Below, in pieces: positions 35,708 to 43,644 of a DNA stretch of 64,000 bases. The position numbers were made by a program, and so were the translations under genes. The notes beneath the pieces are model-generated. The model searched no databases, was not told the origin of the DNA, and saw only the letters and a program-made list of their open reading frames with translations. Numbering within the stretch: the stretch's first letter is position 1; each line of letters opens with the position of its first letter. Source of the DNA: an uncultured Halobacteriovorax sp. (GTDB taxonomy: Bacteria > Bdellovibrionota > Bacteriovoracia > Bacteriovoracales > Bacteriovoracaceae); the NCBI GenBank assembly GCA_913061265.1, contig CAJXVS010000001.1:62001-126000 (forward strand). Reading direction: 5' to 3'.

Positions 35708-36897
35708 AGTGCAAGCCTCCTTCTAACAAGGTTTAATTTCTCAGCTCCACTGATCCAAGGAATCTTAACGAGCTCCCCAGGTTTTGTTTTTTCTCTAACT
35801 TCACCAATAAAGTTTAAAACACTTGATGCACGAAAAGGCTGACTCTTTCCTTTAAAGGGAAGAAGTTCTAACTCATCTCCTACATAAAAGGCATGTCTAA
35901 CTTCAAGAAGAATGAACTCTCCTTCAACTAGGTCCGCCACGACTCCTGAGACTTCGTACTCTTTTTCATCGTGCTCACGTTCGTTGTAGATGCTATCTGC
36001 TCCAGCAGGTGCGCCTAAACTAGCACTTGAATAATCTCTATGAGTCACTTTCATTAACTCACTATCATAATAGGCCAATGACTCTTTTGAAATCTCCCCT
36101 TCAAGGGATAATTCTTTTAGTGCATCAGCATAGATCTTAGTTATAGTCCCAGCATAATGAGGCCCTTTCATTCGGCCTTCTACTTTTATTGAATCCACTC
36201 CCGAATGAACAAACTCTGGTAACAAGGCCACTCCCTCTAAGTCTTTAGAGCTCATAAAGGTAGACTTAGTCTGGGCACCACCTTTGTAATCAATAGAGTA
36301 TTCAAAGCGGCAACTATGAGCGCAACCACCTCGGTTACTATCTCGTCCTTGGGTATAATTGCTAATAGTACAGTTACCTGAATAGGCCATGCACATAGAC
36401 CCATGCACGAAGACTTCAACTTCTATATCTGCTTCCTCTTTTATTTTCTTTGCTTCTTTAAGGGTAACTTCCCTTCCTAGAACAACTCTTTCTACGCCCT
36501 TGGATTTCCAAAACCTTGCTGATTCTGTATTTAAGCAACTGGCCTGGGTCGAAAGGTGAACGGGGACATTGCAATTATTTTTAACAGTTTCAATAACGCC
36601 AAGGTCACTAACGATGACGGCATCGACTTTGATTTCTTCGAGGAGTCTTAAAAAAGAAGGAAGTTCTTCAAGATCTTCATCGTGAAGGAAACCATTTAAG
36701 ACGACATAGACTTTTGAGTTTCTCTCATGGGCGAACAAAACCCCTTCTCTAAGTTCTGCTTCTGTGAAGTTATCGGAGGCCGTTCTCAGTCCAAATTTTT
36801 GACCACCACAATATACGGCGTCCGCACCATAGAGGATGGCGATCTTGAGCTTATCTAAGGAGCCCGCTGGAGATAGGAGTTCTGGTATATTCTTCAT
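35704..36897 (-). CDS. peptidase U32 family protein (TrhP/RlhA-type)
   Basis: A 397-residue protein of the U32 family. Known members act in tRNA or rRNA hydroxylation (TrhP, RlhA) or ubiquinone hydroxylation (UbiU/V) using prephenate, not proteolysis. The N-terminal block PELLSPAGSLDKLKIAILYGADAVYCGG and the CMAYSGNCTISNY / GGCAHSCRFE segments with four Cys match an iron-sulphur U32 core. TrhP is the closest guess from the RDSNRGGCAHSCRF pattern. The protein is shorter than E. coli TrhP (453 aa), with a reduced C-terminal domain. No good ribosome binding site precedes the ATG. Confidence 0.85.
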   Translation of the reverse strand: MKNIPELLSPAGSLDKLKIAILYGADAVYCGGQKFGLRTASDNFTEAELREGVLFAHERNSKVYVVLNGFLHDEDLEELPSFLRLLEEIKVDAVIVSDLGVIETVKNNCNVPVHLSTQASCLNTESARFWKSKGVERVVLGREVTLKEAKKIKEEADIEVEVFVHGSMCMAYSGNCTISNYTQGRDSNRGGCAHSCRFEYSIDYKGGAQTKSTFMSSKDLEGVALLPEFVHSGVDSIKVEGRMKGPHYAGTITKIYADALKELSLEGEISKESLAYYDSELMKVTHRDYSSASLGAPAGADSIYNEREHDEKEYEVSGVVADLVEGEFILLEVRHAFYVGDELELLPFKGKSQPFRASSVLNFIGEVREKTKPGELVKIPWISGAEKLNLVRRRLAL

Positions 36898-36906
36898 ACT
36901 GATTCA

Positions 36907-36934
36907 TTGTGTTAGCAGAAAATTCCTATACAAT
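36907..36934 (+). promoter_or_regulatory. putative promoter of the SGNH-like protein gene
   Basis: TTGTGT, 16-nt spacer, TACAAT (5/6 at -10, weak at -35). The start codon lies about 50 bp downstream. This is the only plausible plus-strand pair in the 85-bp divergent gap. Confidence 0.35.
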
Positions 36935-36982
36935 AAAGAGTGTTAAATATTTAAATTAATTAAACGGAACAGAACGACACAG

Positions 36983-38107
36983 ATGGTCAAAAAGATTGCA
37001 TTATTCATCTTAGCTAGTTTTATGGCCATTATTGGTTACTCTGCCTATTTATGGGTAACCCAGCCCGTGCTAATCGCTCCTCTGCCCTATCATGTAGACA
37101 TCGATTATAAGAATCAAACTGACATAGCTGAAGCCGCCCATGTTCTCATTTTAGGGGACCGCCTAGCTGATAGCTTAAAAAGCTATATTCCAAAAATGAT
37201 CACAAACCTTAGCCAGAATTTGCAAGAACCGCTTAGGATAGTGAATTGGTCTGCCCCCCATGAAAGCCTTGGGCGAAGTCTGGATAAGCTAAAGAGTCTT
37301 AAGGTCCTTCCTAAGATGATCATTTATTTAGGAGCTTCCGAAGAGTTCTATGAAAAGAGATTTGAAATAAAGGATTCAGCCAAGATCCTAGAGAATGTTA
37401 AGAAATTCAGACAAGAGAATATATCAACTCTCCTTTATACTTTCCCCCCTATCTCAAAGCTAATCTATGCTCCCGTTGAGTTTCTTACTCTAGGAGCTTC
37501 AATTGTAAAAGATCCAGGAGATTTAGACTCACTCCTTCAGCAACAAAAGATGGAAGTGACTTTCAATCTTTTTGAAGTTGAGCTTGATGAATTCATAGCT
37601 TTTTCCAAAGAAAAAGGAAGCCATCTTGTTCTAGTGACGGCTCCCCTCAACTTAGAGATAAGCCCTCTTAAGGCCTGTGCTAATTCAACAACTGAGTCAC
37701 TTGAAACTTATCAAAGAAGTTTAAAGAACAGCTTAGAGGCAGGCTCTCATAAAGCGGTCCTTAATAAGATTCGAAGGCTTAGCGAGACCTCTATTGGGAA
37801 CTCTATAACTTATCACCTCTTAGGCAGGGCCTCGTTAGGCTCCGGCTTTTATGAAGAAGCTCGCAGCGCCTTCATCAATGCTGCCGCATATGATTGTGGA
37901 AACTGGCGCGCCCATCCGGTCTTTAACAGCTTAATAAAATCTAAAAGTAAGATATCTGGAAATGCCGTTTTGGACTTTGATGAAATCGTCAATCGTCACT
38001 TAGGTTTAAATGAATTATTTCTCAGTGACCATTTTCCTCAAAGTATCTATTATGGGCATTTTATAGAAGAATTAGAATTGGCCATCAAAGTAAAGTTTAA
38101 ATTATAG
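36983..38107 (+). CDS. membrane-anchored degenerate SGNH-like protein with TPR-like insert
   Basis: A 374-residue protein with one N-terminal membrane span (about 5-25). The extracytoplasmic part begins with HVLILGDRLADSL, resembling SGNH block I, but with Arg instead of the nucleophilic Ser after GD. A block III-like IIYLGASEEFYEK follows, then ILVT-type strands (HLVLVTAPLN), a helical insert like one TPR pair (HLLGRASLGSGFYEEARSAF), and LFLSDHFPQSIYYGHFIEEL, which looks like block V (D-x-x-H). So the fold is probably SGNH while the catalytic Ser is absent. It may bind rather than hydrolyse ester groups. It is followed after 9 bp by a cyclic-nucleotide-binding protein. Confidence 0.6.
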   Translation: MVKKIALFILASFMAIIGYSAYLWVTQPVLIAPLPYHVDIDYKNQTDIAEAAHVLILGDRLADSLKSYIPKMITNLSQNLQEPLRIVNWSAPHESLGRSLDKLKSLKVLPKMIIYLGASEEFYEKRFEIKDSAKILENVKKFRQENISTLLYTFPPISKLIYAPVEFLTLGASIVKDPGDLDSLLQQQKMEVTFNLFEVELDEFIAFSKEKGSHLVLVTAPLNLEISPLKACANSTTESLETYQRSLKNSLEAGSHKAVLNKIRRLSETSIGNSITYHLLGRASLGSGFYEEARSAFINAAAYDCGNWRAHPVFNSLIKSKSKISGNAVLDFDEIVNRHLGLNELFLSDHFPQSIYYGHFIEELELAIKVKFKL

Positions 38108-38116
38108 GAGTAAAAG

Positions 38117-38584
38117 ATGAGTGATGAAATTAGTGGACCGTTAACTCTTAATCTAAAAGCAGGCGAGCTTGTTTGTTGTGCTGGTCAAGAGGATTTCGAT
38201 CTTTATATTATTCACACAGGAAAACTCCTCATCTACGTGAATGACGGAACTAAGGTGACTCCTCTTGCATACCTTGGAGAGGGAGAATATTTAGGTGAAC
38301 TATCCTTCTTTGATCATATGCCTCGTTCGGCTCATGTCGCGACTTTAGAACCTACCACTCTTATTCAAGTACCTGTTGAAGAACTAGAGAGGCAGTTTCC
38401 TGAATGGCTTATTACAATTGCCCAGAACATTACTTCAAAGCTTAGAAGAACTGGGGATGTCATTAGACAAAAAGGCATCAGAAAACAAAACGTCGAGAGT
38501 ATAAAGCCCCTTTCTATGGATGAGCAAAGGCATTACTACCAACTTGTTGAAAAGTTTAAGAGTGAGAACAATATAGAAGGATAG
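38117..38584 (+). CDS. cyclic nucleotide-binding domain protein without effector domain
   Basis: A 155-residue cytoplasmic protein. The CRP-like cNMP-binding jelly roll occupies about residues 8-115, with the phosphate-binding cassette GEYLGELSFFDHMPRSAHV, including the Arg that contacts the cyclic phosphate. No helix-turn-helix follows; the C-terminal 40 residues are helical and charged. Probably a stand-alone sensor acting through protein contact. GGAGTAAAAG precedes the ATG. Co-transcription with the membrane SGNH-like gene (9 bp apart) suggests an envelope protein controlled by cyclic nucleotide binding, but the ligand is not known. Confidence 0.85.
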   Translation: MSDEISGPLTLNLKAGELVCCAGQEDFDLYIIHTGKLLIYVNDGTKVTPLAYLGEGEYLGELSFFDHMPRSAHVATLEPTTLIQVPVEELERQFPEWLITIAQNITSKLRRTGDVIRQKGIRKQNVESIKPLSMDEQRHYYQLVEKFKSENNIEG

Positions 38585-38704
38585 CCCTCAGGTACTGGTA
38601 ACAAGATGCGCCTAAAAAACCAAAAAACCTAAGTAGTCGGCGGCGAAATGACCTCAAACTAGTCAATTTGCCCCCAAATCCCCCTATTTTCAGCTGCCAA
38701 AACT

Positions 38705-38720
38705 TGGCACGACCTTCGCA
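38705..38720 (+). promoter_or_regulatory. putative sigma-54 promoter
   Basis: TGGCACG-N4-TCGCA, with GG and GC 12 nt apart as in -24/-12 promoters; one mismatch from TGGCACG-N4-TTGCA. Predicted start near 38730, about 59 nt before the lipoprotein ATG. The rest of the 204-bp gap shows nothing else certain. Confidence 0.5.
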
Positions 38721-38788
38721 ATATTAATAATAAGAACTTCCCAAGGATGGGAAGAAAAGCAGCAGTCTTCTCTTACAAGGAGGTAAAG

Positions 38789-38995
38789 ATGACAGCATCC
38801 GCACTTAAGTTAATCTTACTATTGTTTGTCCTAGGTCTTGTAAGCACTGGTTGTGCTAATCAAAACACGACGGCTAAAACCCAAGAGGCCAAGACCTCAA
38901 AGTATCCTGATGAAAATGATTATAAAGGAAAGCTTAAGGTTAAAGCTCCTAAGATCTCTCGTGATAATTATCACGCCTTCTTAGACAGTTACTAA
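38789..38995 (+). CDS. small lipoprotein
   Basis: A 68-residue lipoprotein. I chose the ATG preceded by the very strong AAGGAGGTAAAG; an ATG 42 bp upstream would add residues before the signal sequence and has no such site. Signal sequence with lipobox VSTGC (about residues 17-21), then a short Lys/Thr-rich tail ending in DNYHAFLDSY. No domain is recognisable. A sigma-54-like promoter lies upstream, and a strong terminator follows, preceded by two more hairpins. Likely an outer-membrane or periplasmic small lipoprotein made in quantity under sigma-54 control; function unknown. Confidence 0.75.
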   Translation: MTASALKLILLLFVLGLVSTGCANQNTTAKTQEAKTSKYPDENDYKGKLKVKAPKISRDNYHAFLDSY

Positions 38996-39012
38996 AAAAG
39001 AAATTCAATGTC

Positions 39013-39051
39013 CCTAGGTCGAAAGATCTAGGACTCTCTCCCTCACGAGAG
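39013..39051 (+). promoter_or_regulatory. two hairpins in the 3' UTR of the small lipoprotein
   Basis: CCTAGGTC (39013-39020) and GATCTAGG (39025-39032) close a GAAA tetraloop with one G-U pair; CTCTC (39034-39038) and GAGAG (39047-39051) form a second stem. They lie directly before the terminator, so the transcript would end in three stems in a row. Confidence 0.5.
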
Positions 39052-39082
39052 GCCCGGGTAGTCCGCAGCTACCTGGGCTTTT
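39052..39082 (+). terminator. terminator after the small lipoprotein gene
   Basis: Stem GCCCGGGTAG (39052-39061) with CTACCTGGGC (39069-39078), one G-U pair, 7-nt loop, then TTTT. It lies before the stop of the convergent L,D-transpeptidase-like gene and could also act there on the other strand, although that strand has no clear T-run. Confidence 0.8.
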
Positions 39083-39087
39083 CATAT

Positions 39088-39735
39088 TTATTTAAAGGCG
39101 TAAAGAATAGATCCATTCTCAGTGCGCTCAATCAATGATGAAATTTTATTGCTTTGAACTGCAGGACATCCATAACTTCGTCCTTGTTTAGAATTCTTTG
39201 GGCTAACATACTTTGCCCCATGAACAACAATGGCCCTTCTTCTAGCATTTGAATTCGTTGCTTCCTTTCCATCGAGACGCATTGATAATCCATTTTTTCC
39301 GTAATAGCGCTCGGCAGTTAAATAAACACCGAGACTCGACTTCAAAGAATTATTTACGTTTGAAAAATACTTCGCCATTCCTGTATGTTTTGGATCAGTG
39401 TTCTTTCCATGGGCCACATGAAGACTCTCCATTTCTCTGTTCACAAGATCCAGGATAAACATCCGTCTCTCTCCACTATGCTTAGAAAAATCGACGAGGG
39501 TTAAATAGTCTTGATTATCAACCTCACTATTGTTCTCTTGAAGATAAAGAAGAGCCTTCTTGAGGCCCTTACTTGGGACCCCAAGGGAAACAAAGAAGTC
39601 GTGAACATCAGTCTTAATTAACTCAACCCCGTCAACAGGGTCAAAGAGAGTTATCTCCTCTGTAGTCTCATCAGGGTTTGTGCAAGAAACTAGAAATAAA
39701 AAGCAGGTGAAAAAGAAGACTGAATAAAACTTCAT
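39088..39735 (-). CDS. L,D-transpeptidase-like lipoprotein (YkuD_2 family)
   Basis: A 215-residue lipoprotein (lipobox LVSC, about residue 18) with a murein L,D-transpeptidase-like catalytic domain of the YkuD_2 type. Visible: the substrate-side block LVDFSKHSGERRMFILDL, AHGKNTD, LGVYLTAERYYGKNGLSMRLDG, then RAIVVHGAKYV (catalytic His) and GRSYGCPAVQ (catalytic Cys). All active-site elements are present. It probably acts in the periplasm on peptidoglycan, forming 3-3 crosslinks or attaching proteins; the exact substrate is unknown. AAAGG before the ATG can pair in a hairpin with an upstream CCTTT. Confidence 0.85.
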   Translation of the reverse strand: MKFYSVFFFTCFLFLVSCTNPDETTEEITLFDPVDGVELIKTDVHDFFVSLGVPSKGLKKALLYLQENNSEVDNQDYLTLVDFSKHSGERRMFILDLVNREMESLHVAHGKNTDPKHTGMAKYFSNVNNSLKSSLGVYLTAERYYGKNGLSMRLDGKEATNSNARRRAIVVHGAKYVSPKNSKQGRSYGCPAVQSNKISSLIERTENGSILYAFK

Positions 39736-39736
39736 A

Positions 39737-39761
39737 AGATACCTTTGAAAAGGACGTATCT
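39737..39761 (-). promoter_or_regulatory. hairpin enclosing the ribosome binding site of the YkuD_2 gene
   Basis: On the mRNA strand AGATAC and GTATCT close a stem whose inside has CCTT and AAGG, so the AAAGG Shine-Dalgarno is paired. It ends just before the ATG. This could lower translation or act as a switch; the fold is not tested. Confidence 0.4.
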
Positions 39762-39932
39762 CTTAATTGTAAGCTAATAGCCTGCCCTGGAAAATGACCC
39801 GCCTTTTTTTGCCCCTACGGAAATTCTCCCTTAGAAAGTTTATTACTCATGTAAATTAACGACTTAACGTTTCGCAATAACCGACTTTTATTAATATTCC
39901 GGTAATGTAAAGTTTCTGTTAATTTTATCATT

Positions 39933-40763
39933 ATGAAAAAAACATCTCTTATCGCACTTCTTTTCCTCATCCTCGGTCTCTACCTCGGGAGAGAGTTCTT
40001 CTCTAAAGAAAGAATAGTCACTCATGTTAAATCTGAATTAGTCCCTATTACTAAAACGAAAACCATCTCTGTTCGAGATGAAGATGGCCTTAATGAAGCC
40101 AAAGAAATCTACGCAAAGGCCTTTCAGCTTTTCTTGGCCAACTTAGGTCTAAAACTTGATTCTGGTAAAAAAGAAAAGTTTGAGGAGCTCTTAAAAGACC
40201 CGAGTGAGTATCTTGCAATGACTAAAGAGAAGAGCAAGACAGAGGTCTTTATCCCTAGAGAGATAGACTTTACTCCGAGCGATTGGTTTAAAAAGTTCGT
40301 GCAAAAAGAAAAGGCCAATCTCAAACATATCACTGATGACTCACTTATCAGTGAAGCTCAAAGCTTTATCTTAAGTGACCCTGCCCTTTTCTATGCGCGC
40401 TCAAATCTTATAAAGAAGTTTCCTAAGATAAAAAAGTTCTTAGGAAATTATAAAGGCGTTCTTTATAGGATCGCTGGGGATAATAAAGGCCGAAGAGACG
40501 ATGTTCAGTTGGGCCTAGATTTTTCTATAAAAGATGATGACTCTATAACAGGATCTTTCTCCTTAAAACTTGCCGCTGATGGAGATGTTTACTCAAATTC
40601 TCAGGGACAAGGAGGAAATGGGGATATCAAGATAAAAGATGACTCAATTATTATTGAGGCCGGACCTGGTCGCTTCTTTCACTTTAAAGGTGAGAAGCTT
40701 GATATTGCAAACTTCTATGAAGGAGGCAAGCTTCAGGGCTTTGCTCGCTTTAATAAATTATAA
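39933..40763 (+). CDS. membrane-anchored protein of unknown function
   Basis: A 276-residue protein with one N-terminal membrane span or uncleaved signal (about 5-20, IALLFLILGLYLG), then a helical Lys/Glu-rich region (about 45-150) and a beta-rich C-terminal domain (about 165-270) with FSIKDDDSITGSFSLKLAADGD and IIEAGPGRFFHF. I do not recognise the family. No Shine-Dalgarno is visible before the ATG. The aldo/keto reductase gene starts 12 bp after its stop, so the two are likely co-transcribed, though their functions need not be related. Confidence 0.6.
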   Translation: MKKTSLIALLFLILGLYLGREFFSKERIVTHVKSELVPITKTKTISVRDEDGLNEAKEIYAKAFQLFLANLGLKLDSGKKEKFEELLKDPSEYLAMTKEKSKTEVFIPREIDFTPSDWFKKFVQKEKANLKHITDDSLISEAQSFILSDPALFYARSNLIKKFPKIKKFLGNYKGVLYRIAGDNKGRRDDVQLGLDFSIKDDDSITGSFSLKLAADGDVYSNSQGQGGNGDIKIKDDSIIIEAGPGRFFHFKGEKLDIANFYEGGKLQGFARFNKL

Positions 40764-40775
40764 TAAGGATTCAGT

Positions 40776-41618
40776 ATGACCTTTTTTAATTCAAACCGTG
40801 ACGTTAAAATGCCTAAACTCATTTACGGAACGGCATGGAAGAAAGAGGAGACGGCAAGTTTAGTTGAACTTGCCATAAACTCTGGTTTTAGAGGCATCGA
40901 TACCGCATGCCAACCAAGGCATTACAACGAAGCGGGCGTTGGTCTTGGAATTGAACGCTCTAAGATTGAGCGAAAAGAACTATACCTCCAGACAAAGTTC
41001 ACTCCCTTTGGTGGGCAAGATCCGGATGATTGTCCCTATGACCCAAAAGCTTCAATAGAAGATCAAATAATCACATCGCTTGGCGTTTCTTTTAAGAACT
41101 TAAAGACTGATTATCTTGATGGCCTGATCCTGCACTCTCCCCTTTCGACTTTAAGTGAGACCCTTAGGGCATGGCAGGTCTTAGAGAGCTTTGTTAATGA
41201 TAAAAAGGTTCGTCAGATCGGTATATCTAATTGTTATGATCCTGAGTTCTTTAAAGAGATTTATCTCAAAGCTTCGATTAAGCCTTCAGTTCTTCAAAAT
41301 AGATTCTATAGAGACACAGGCTTTGATAAGGAACTTAGAGAGTTCTGCCATATGGAGAAGATCATCTATGAGAGTTTTTGGACCTTAAGTCATAATAGAG
41401 ACTTCTTAGAAACTGAGTACATCTTATCCTTAGCAAAGAAGTATTCAGTCACACCAGCAGTTATCCTTTACAGAGCGGTTAGTGAAACTGGCATCATCCC
41501 TTTATGCGGCACGACTTCAGAGGAGCATATGAAAGAGGACCTGCTTCTTGAAGAATTTAATATTTTGCCTGAAGAAGTGGATAAAATTATGGAAAAATTA
41601 ACCAACCTTATAAATTAA
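40776..41618 (+). CDS. aldo/keto reductase
   Basis: NAD(P)H-dependent reductase of aldehydes or ketones, 280 residues, cytoplasmic, TIM barrel. The catalytic tetrad is visible: Asp in GIDTAC, Tyr in HYNEAGVG, Lys in QTKFTPFG and His in LILHSPLS. Cofactor-binding elements include GISNCYDPEFF and VLQNRFYRD. The unusual CQPRHY segment between the Asp and Tyr motifs fits the AKR group that acts on small sugar-like or dicarbonyl substrates, but I cannot assign one. The ATG has AAGGA upstream. Confidence 0.9.
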   Translation: MTFFNSNRDVKMPKLIYGTAWKKEETASLVELAINSGFRGIDTACQPRHYNEAGVGLGIERSKIERKELYLQTKFTPFGGQDPDDCPYDPKASIEDQIITSLGVSFKNLKTDYLDGLILHSPLSTLSETLRAWQVLESFVNDKKVRQIGISNCYDPEFFKEIYLKASIKPSVLQNRFYRDTGFDKELREFCHMEKIIYESFWTLSHNRDFLETEYILSLAKKYSVTPAVILYRAVSETGIIPLCGTTSEEHMKEDLLLEEFNILPEEVDKIMEKLTNLIN

Positions 41619-41635
41619 TAGAGTATCATTTACTT

Positions 41636-42445
41636 ATGTTCAGTCTCTTAACATTACTTGATGACGTCGCCACCACTTTAGATGATGTGGCCGTCATGAC
41701 AAAAGTCGCCATGAAAAAGACCGCGGCTCTCATGTCTGATGACCTTGCCGTTAATGCTGGAGTCATCGATGGAGCTGCCGCAGATCGAGAACTTCCCATA
41801 GTGAAAGCGATATTCTATGGCTCCCTTCTTAATAAGGTCTATTGTATTGTTGGTGTCTTAATCATAATGGCAATCTATCCCCCCCTCTTGATAGGAATAC
41901 TTCTAATAGGAGGACTCTATCTTTCTTTTGAAGGGGGTCATAAAGTTTATGAAAAATTATTTCACTCCAAGGAGAAGATCGAGCAATCGAAAAAGTTCGT
42001 AGGAACTGAAAAAAGCCGAATCAAAGGTGCCGTTCGGACAGATTTAATCCTCTCAATTGAAATTATTGTCATTGCAAAGAGTTCACTAAGTGGAAGCATG
42101 CTCGATCAAATTATAGCCCTTATTTTTGTAGGACTTGCAGCCTCTTTTTTAATCTATGGGCTAGTCGCGCTTATTGTAAAGATAGATGACTTTGGCCTAT
42201 TCCTTATAAAAAAAGAGTTTAAAAAGACGGGGCTTGCCTTGGTTAGGATCATGCCAAAGATAATGAAAGGTCTAGGAATTGTGGGAACTACTGCTATGTT
42301 TCTAGTAGGCGGTGGAATCATTGGTCACACTTTTCATATTCCTTACTTCGTGCCAGAAATTATTCAAAACCTAATAGTGGGACTTATAGCTGGACTACTT
42401 TGTGTCATTCCGTTTGAGATGTATCTAAAGTACAAAGCCCAATAA
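41636..42445 (+). CDS. DUF808 (YedI-like) inner-membrane protein
   Basis: A 269-residue polytopic membrane protein. The N-terminus LLTLLDDVATTLDDVAVMTK and SGVDGAAADRELPI-like segment match the DUF808/YedI family. At least five hydrophobic segments are present (about 62-80, 83-100, 140-160, 170-195, 225-265), with KKEFKKTGLALVRIMPKIMKGLG before the last pair. The family is membrane-bound with unknown function; the protein is slightly shorter than the E. coli homologue. Starts 17 bp after the aldo/keto reductase; a bidirectional terminator follows. Confidence 0.85.
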   Translation: MFSLLTLLDDVATTLDDVAVMTKVAMKKTAALMSDDLAVNAGVIDGAAADRELPIVKAIFYGSLLNKVYCIVGVLIIMAIYPPLLIGILLIGGLYLSFEGGHKVYEKLFHSKEKIEQSKKFVGTEKSRIKGAVRTDLILSIEIIVIAKSSLSGSMLDQIIALIFVGLAASFLIYGLVALIVKIDDFGLFLIKKEFKKTGLALVRIMPKIMKGLGIVGTTAMFLVGGGIIGHTFHIPYFVPEIIQNLIVGLIAGLLCVIPFEMYLKYKAQ

Positions 42446-42472
42446 AAAAGGGAGCCAACGCTCCCCTTTTTT
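42444..42472. terminator. bidirectional terminator
   Basis: AAAAAA, stem GGGAGC (42450-42455) with GCTCCC (42460-42465), CAAC loop, C, TTTTTT. The A-run on one side and T-run on the other let it work for both the DUF808 gene (plus) and mdh (minus), whose stop is 34 bp further on. Confidence 0.85.
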
Positions 42473-42505
42473 CAATTATACAAGTAACCAGGTACCTTTT
42501 AAAAT

Positions 42506-43495
42506 TTAAATAAGACCCATTTCTTTGACGGTGTCGCGCTCTGTTCTTAGTTCTTCAAGAGTTGTGTTGAACTTTGCTGTTCCAAACTCTCCATGCTTCC
42601 AAGATTCATCAACAACGAGCTTTCCATTTTCTGTACGGCATGGGTAAGAGAAGATAAGTCCTTCGTCTACGCCGTATTGTCCATTTGAACAAAGACACAT
42701 TGAATAGGTTTGTCCGGCGGGAGTATCGTGAGTTAGATTCCAAACTCCATCTACAACAGCATTTGCAGCTGAAGCAGCAGAAGATAGTCCTCTTGCTTTA
42801 ATAATAGCGGCCCCACGTTTTTGAACAGTGGAGATAAAATCATTTTCTAACCAAGATGAATCAGAGATTGATTCAGGTGCTGGTTTTCCATTGATTTGAG
42901 CATTATGAAAATCAGGGTATTGAGTCGCTGAGTGATTTCCCCAGATTGTCATATTAGTTACTGAGGCCACATCAACGCCAGCTTTTTGAGCTAATTGAGT
43001 CTTAGCTCTATTTTCATCAAGTGTAGTCATGGCGTAGAAACGATCATTAGAAATCTTAGGTGCTGCGTTCATAGCGATAAGACAATTTGTATTACATGGG
43101 TTTCCAACAACGAAAACTCTAACGTCATCTGCTGCGTTGTCATTGATGGCTTTTCCTTGACCAGTAAAGATTCCACCATTGATCTTAAGAAGATCGGCTC
43201 TCTCCATTCCATCTTTTCTTGGAACAGATCCTACTAGGATGGCCCAGTTAACATCTTTCATGGCAACGTTTAGATCATCAGTGCACACAATATTCTTGAG
43301 AAGTGGGAAAGCACAATCATCTAATTCCATGGCAACACCTTTTAGGGCGTCTAGTGCATGGGGAAGTTCAAGCAGTTGAAGCTCAACTTCTGTCTTTGGT
43401 CCAAACATAGCTCCTGAAGCTATTCTGAATAAAAGGGCGTACCCGATTTGTCCTGCAGCACCTGTTACGGCAACTTTGACGCGATTATTGGCCAT
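42506..43495 (-). CDS. mdh: malate dehydrogenase (NAD-dependent, MDH type 2)
   Basis: Oxidises malate to oxaloacetate in the TCA cycle. 329 residues with the N-terminal Rossmann motif [26 protein letters not shown] (substrate Arg), NPCNTNCL and [11 protein letters not shown], which has the catalytic His. The length and the sequence [12 protein letters not shown] are typical of the 325-330 aa type 2 group used by many Gram-negatives. AAGGAG precedes the ATG. It is probably monocistronic: the gene upstream diverges and a terminator lies downstream. Confidence 0.97.
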   Translation of the reverse strand: MANNRVKVAVTGAAGQIGYALLFRIASGAMFGPKTEVELQLLELPHALDALKGVAMELDDCAFPLLKNIVCTDDLNVAMKDVNWAILVGSVPRKDGMERADLLKINGGIFTGQGKAINDNAADDVRVFVVGNPCNTNCLIAMNAAPKISNDRFYAMTTLDENRAKTQLAQKAGVDVASVTNMTIWGNHSATQYPDFHNAQINGKPAPESISDSSWLENDFISTVQKRGAAIIKARGLSSAASAANAVVDGVWNLTHDTPAGQTYSMCLCSNGQYGVDEGLIFSYPCRTENGKLVVDESWKHGEFGTAKFNTTLEELRTERDTVKEMGLI

Positions 43496-43564
43496 CTTTA
43501 ATCTCCTTATTTTATTTAAGTTTATTAACTCCCAAGAAAATAACAGAAGACAAGGTTCTTATAT

Positions 43565-43608
43565 AGGTATGCTGTGTTATGGCACGACGTTCCATATTGG
43601 TCATACCT
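43565..43608. promoter_or_regulatory. nested inverted repeat upstream of mdh / Asn-Arg-rich gene
   Basis: Outer arms AGGTATG (43565-43571) and CATACCT (43602-43608), inner arms ATGG (43579-43582) and CCAT (43592-43595), in a 149-bp divergent gap. May be an operator or an mRNA hairpin; function unknown. Confidence 0.35.
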
Positions 43609-43644
43609 AATCTAGTTCTATAGACTTGAGGCAGGAGAATACTT

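Noticed and set aside
43579-43595. A second TGGCACG sequence that resembles a sigma-54 -24 box
   Set aside because: The -12 GC element is missing at the right spacing (TTCCA instead of TTGCA), so I do not call a promoter.
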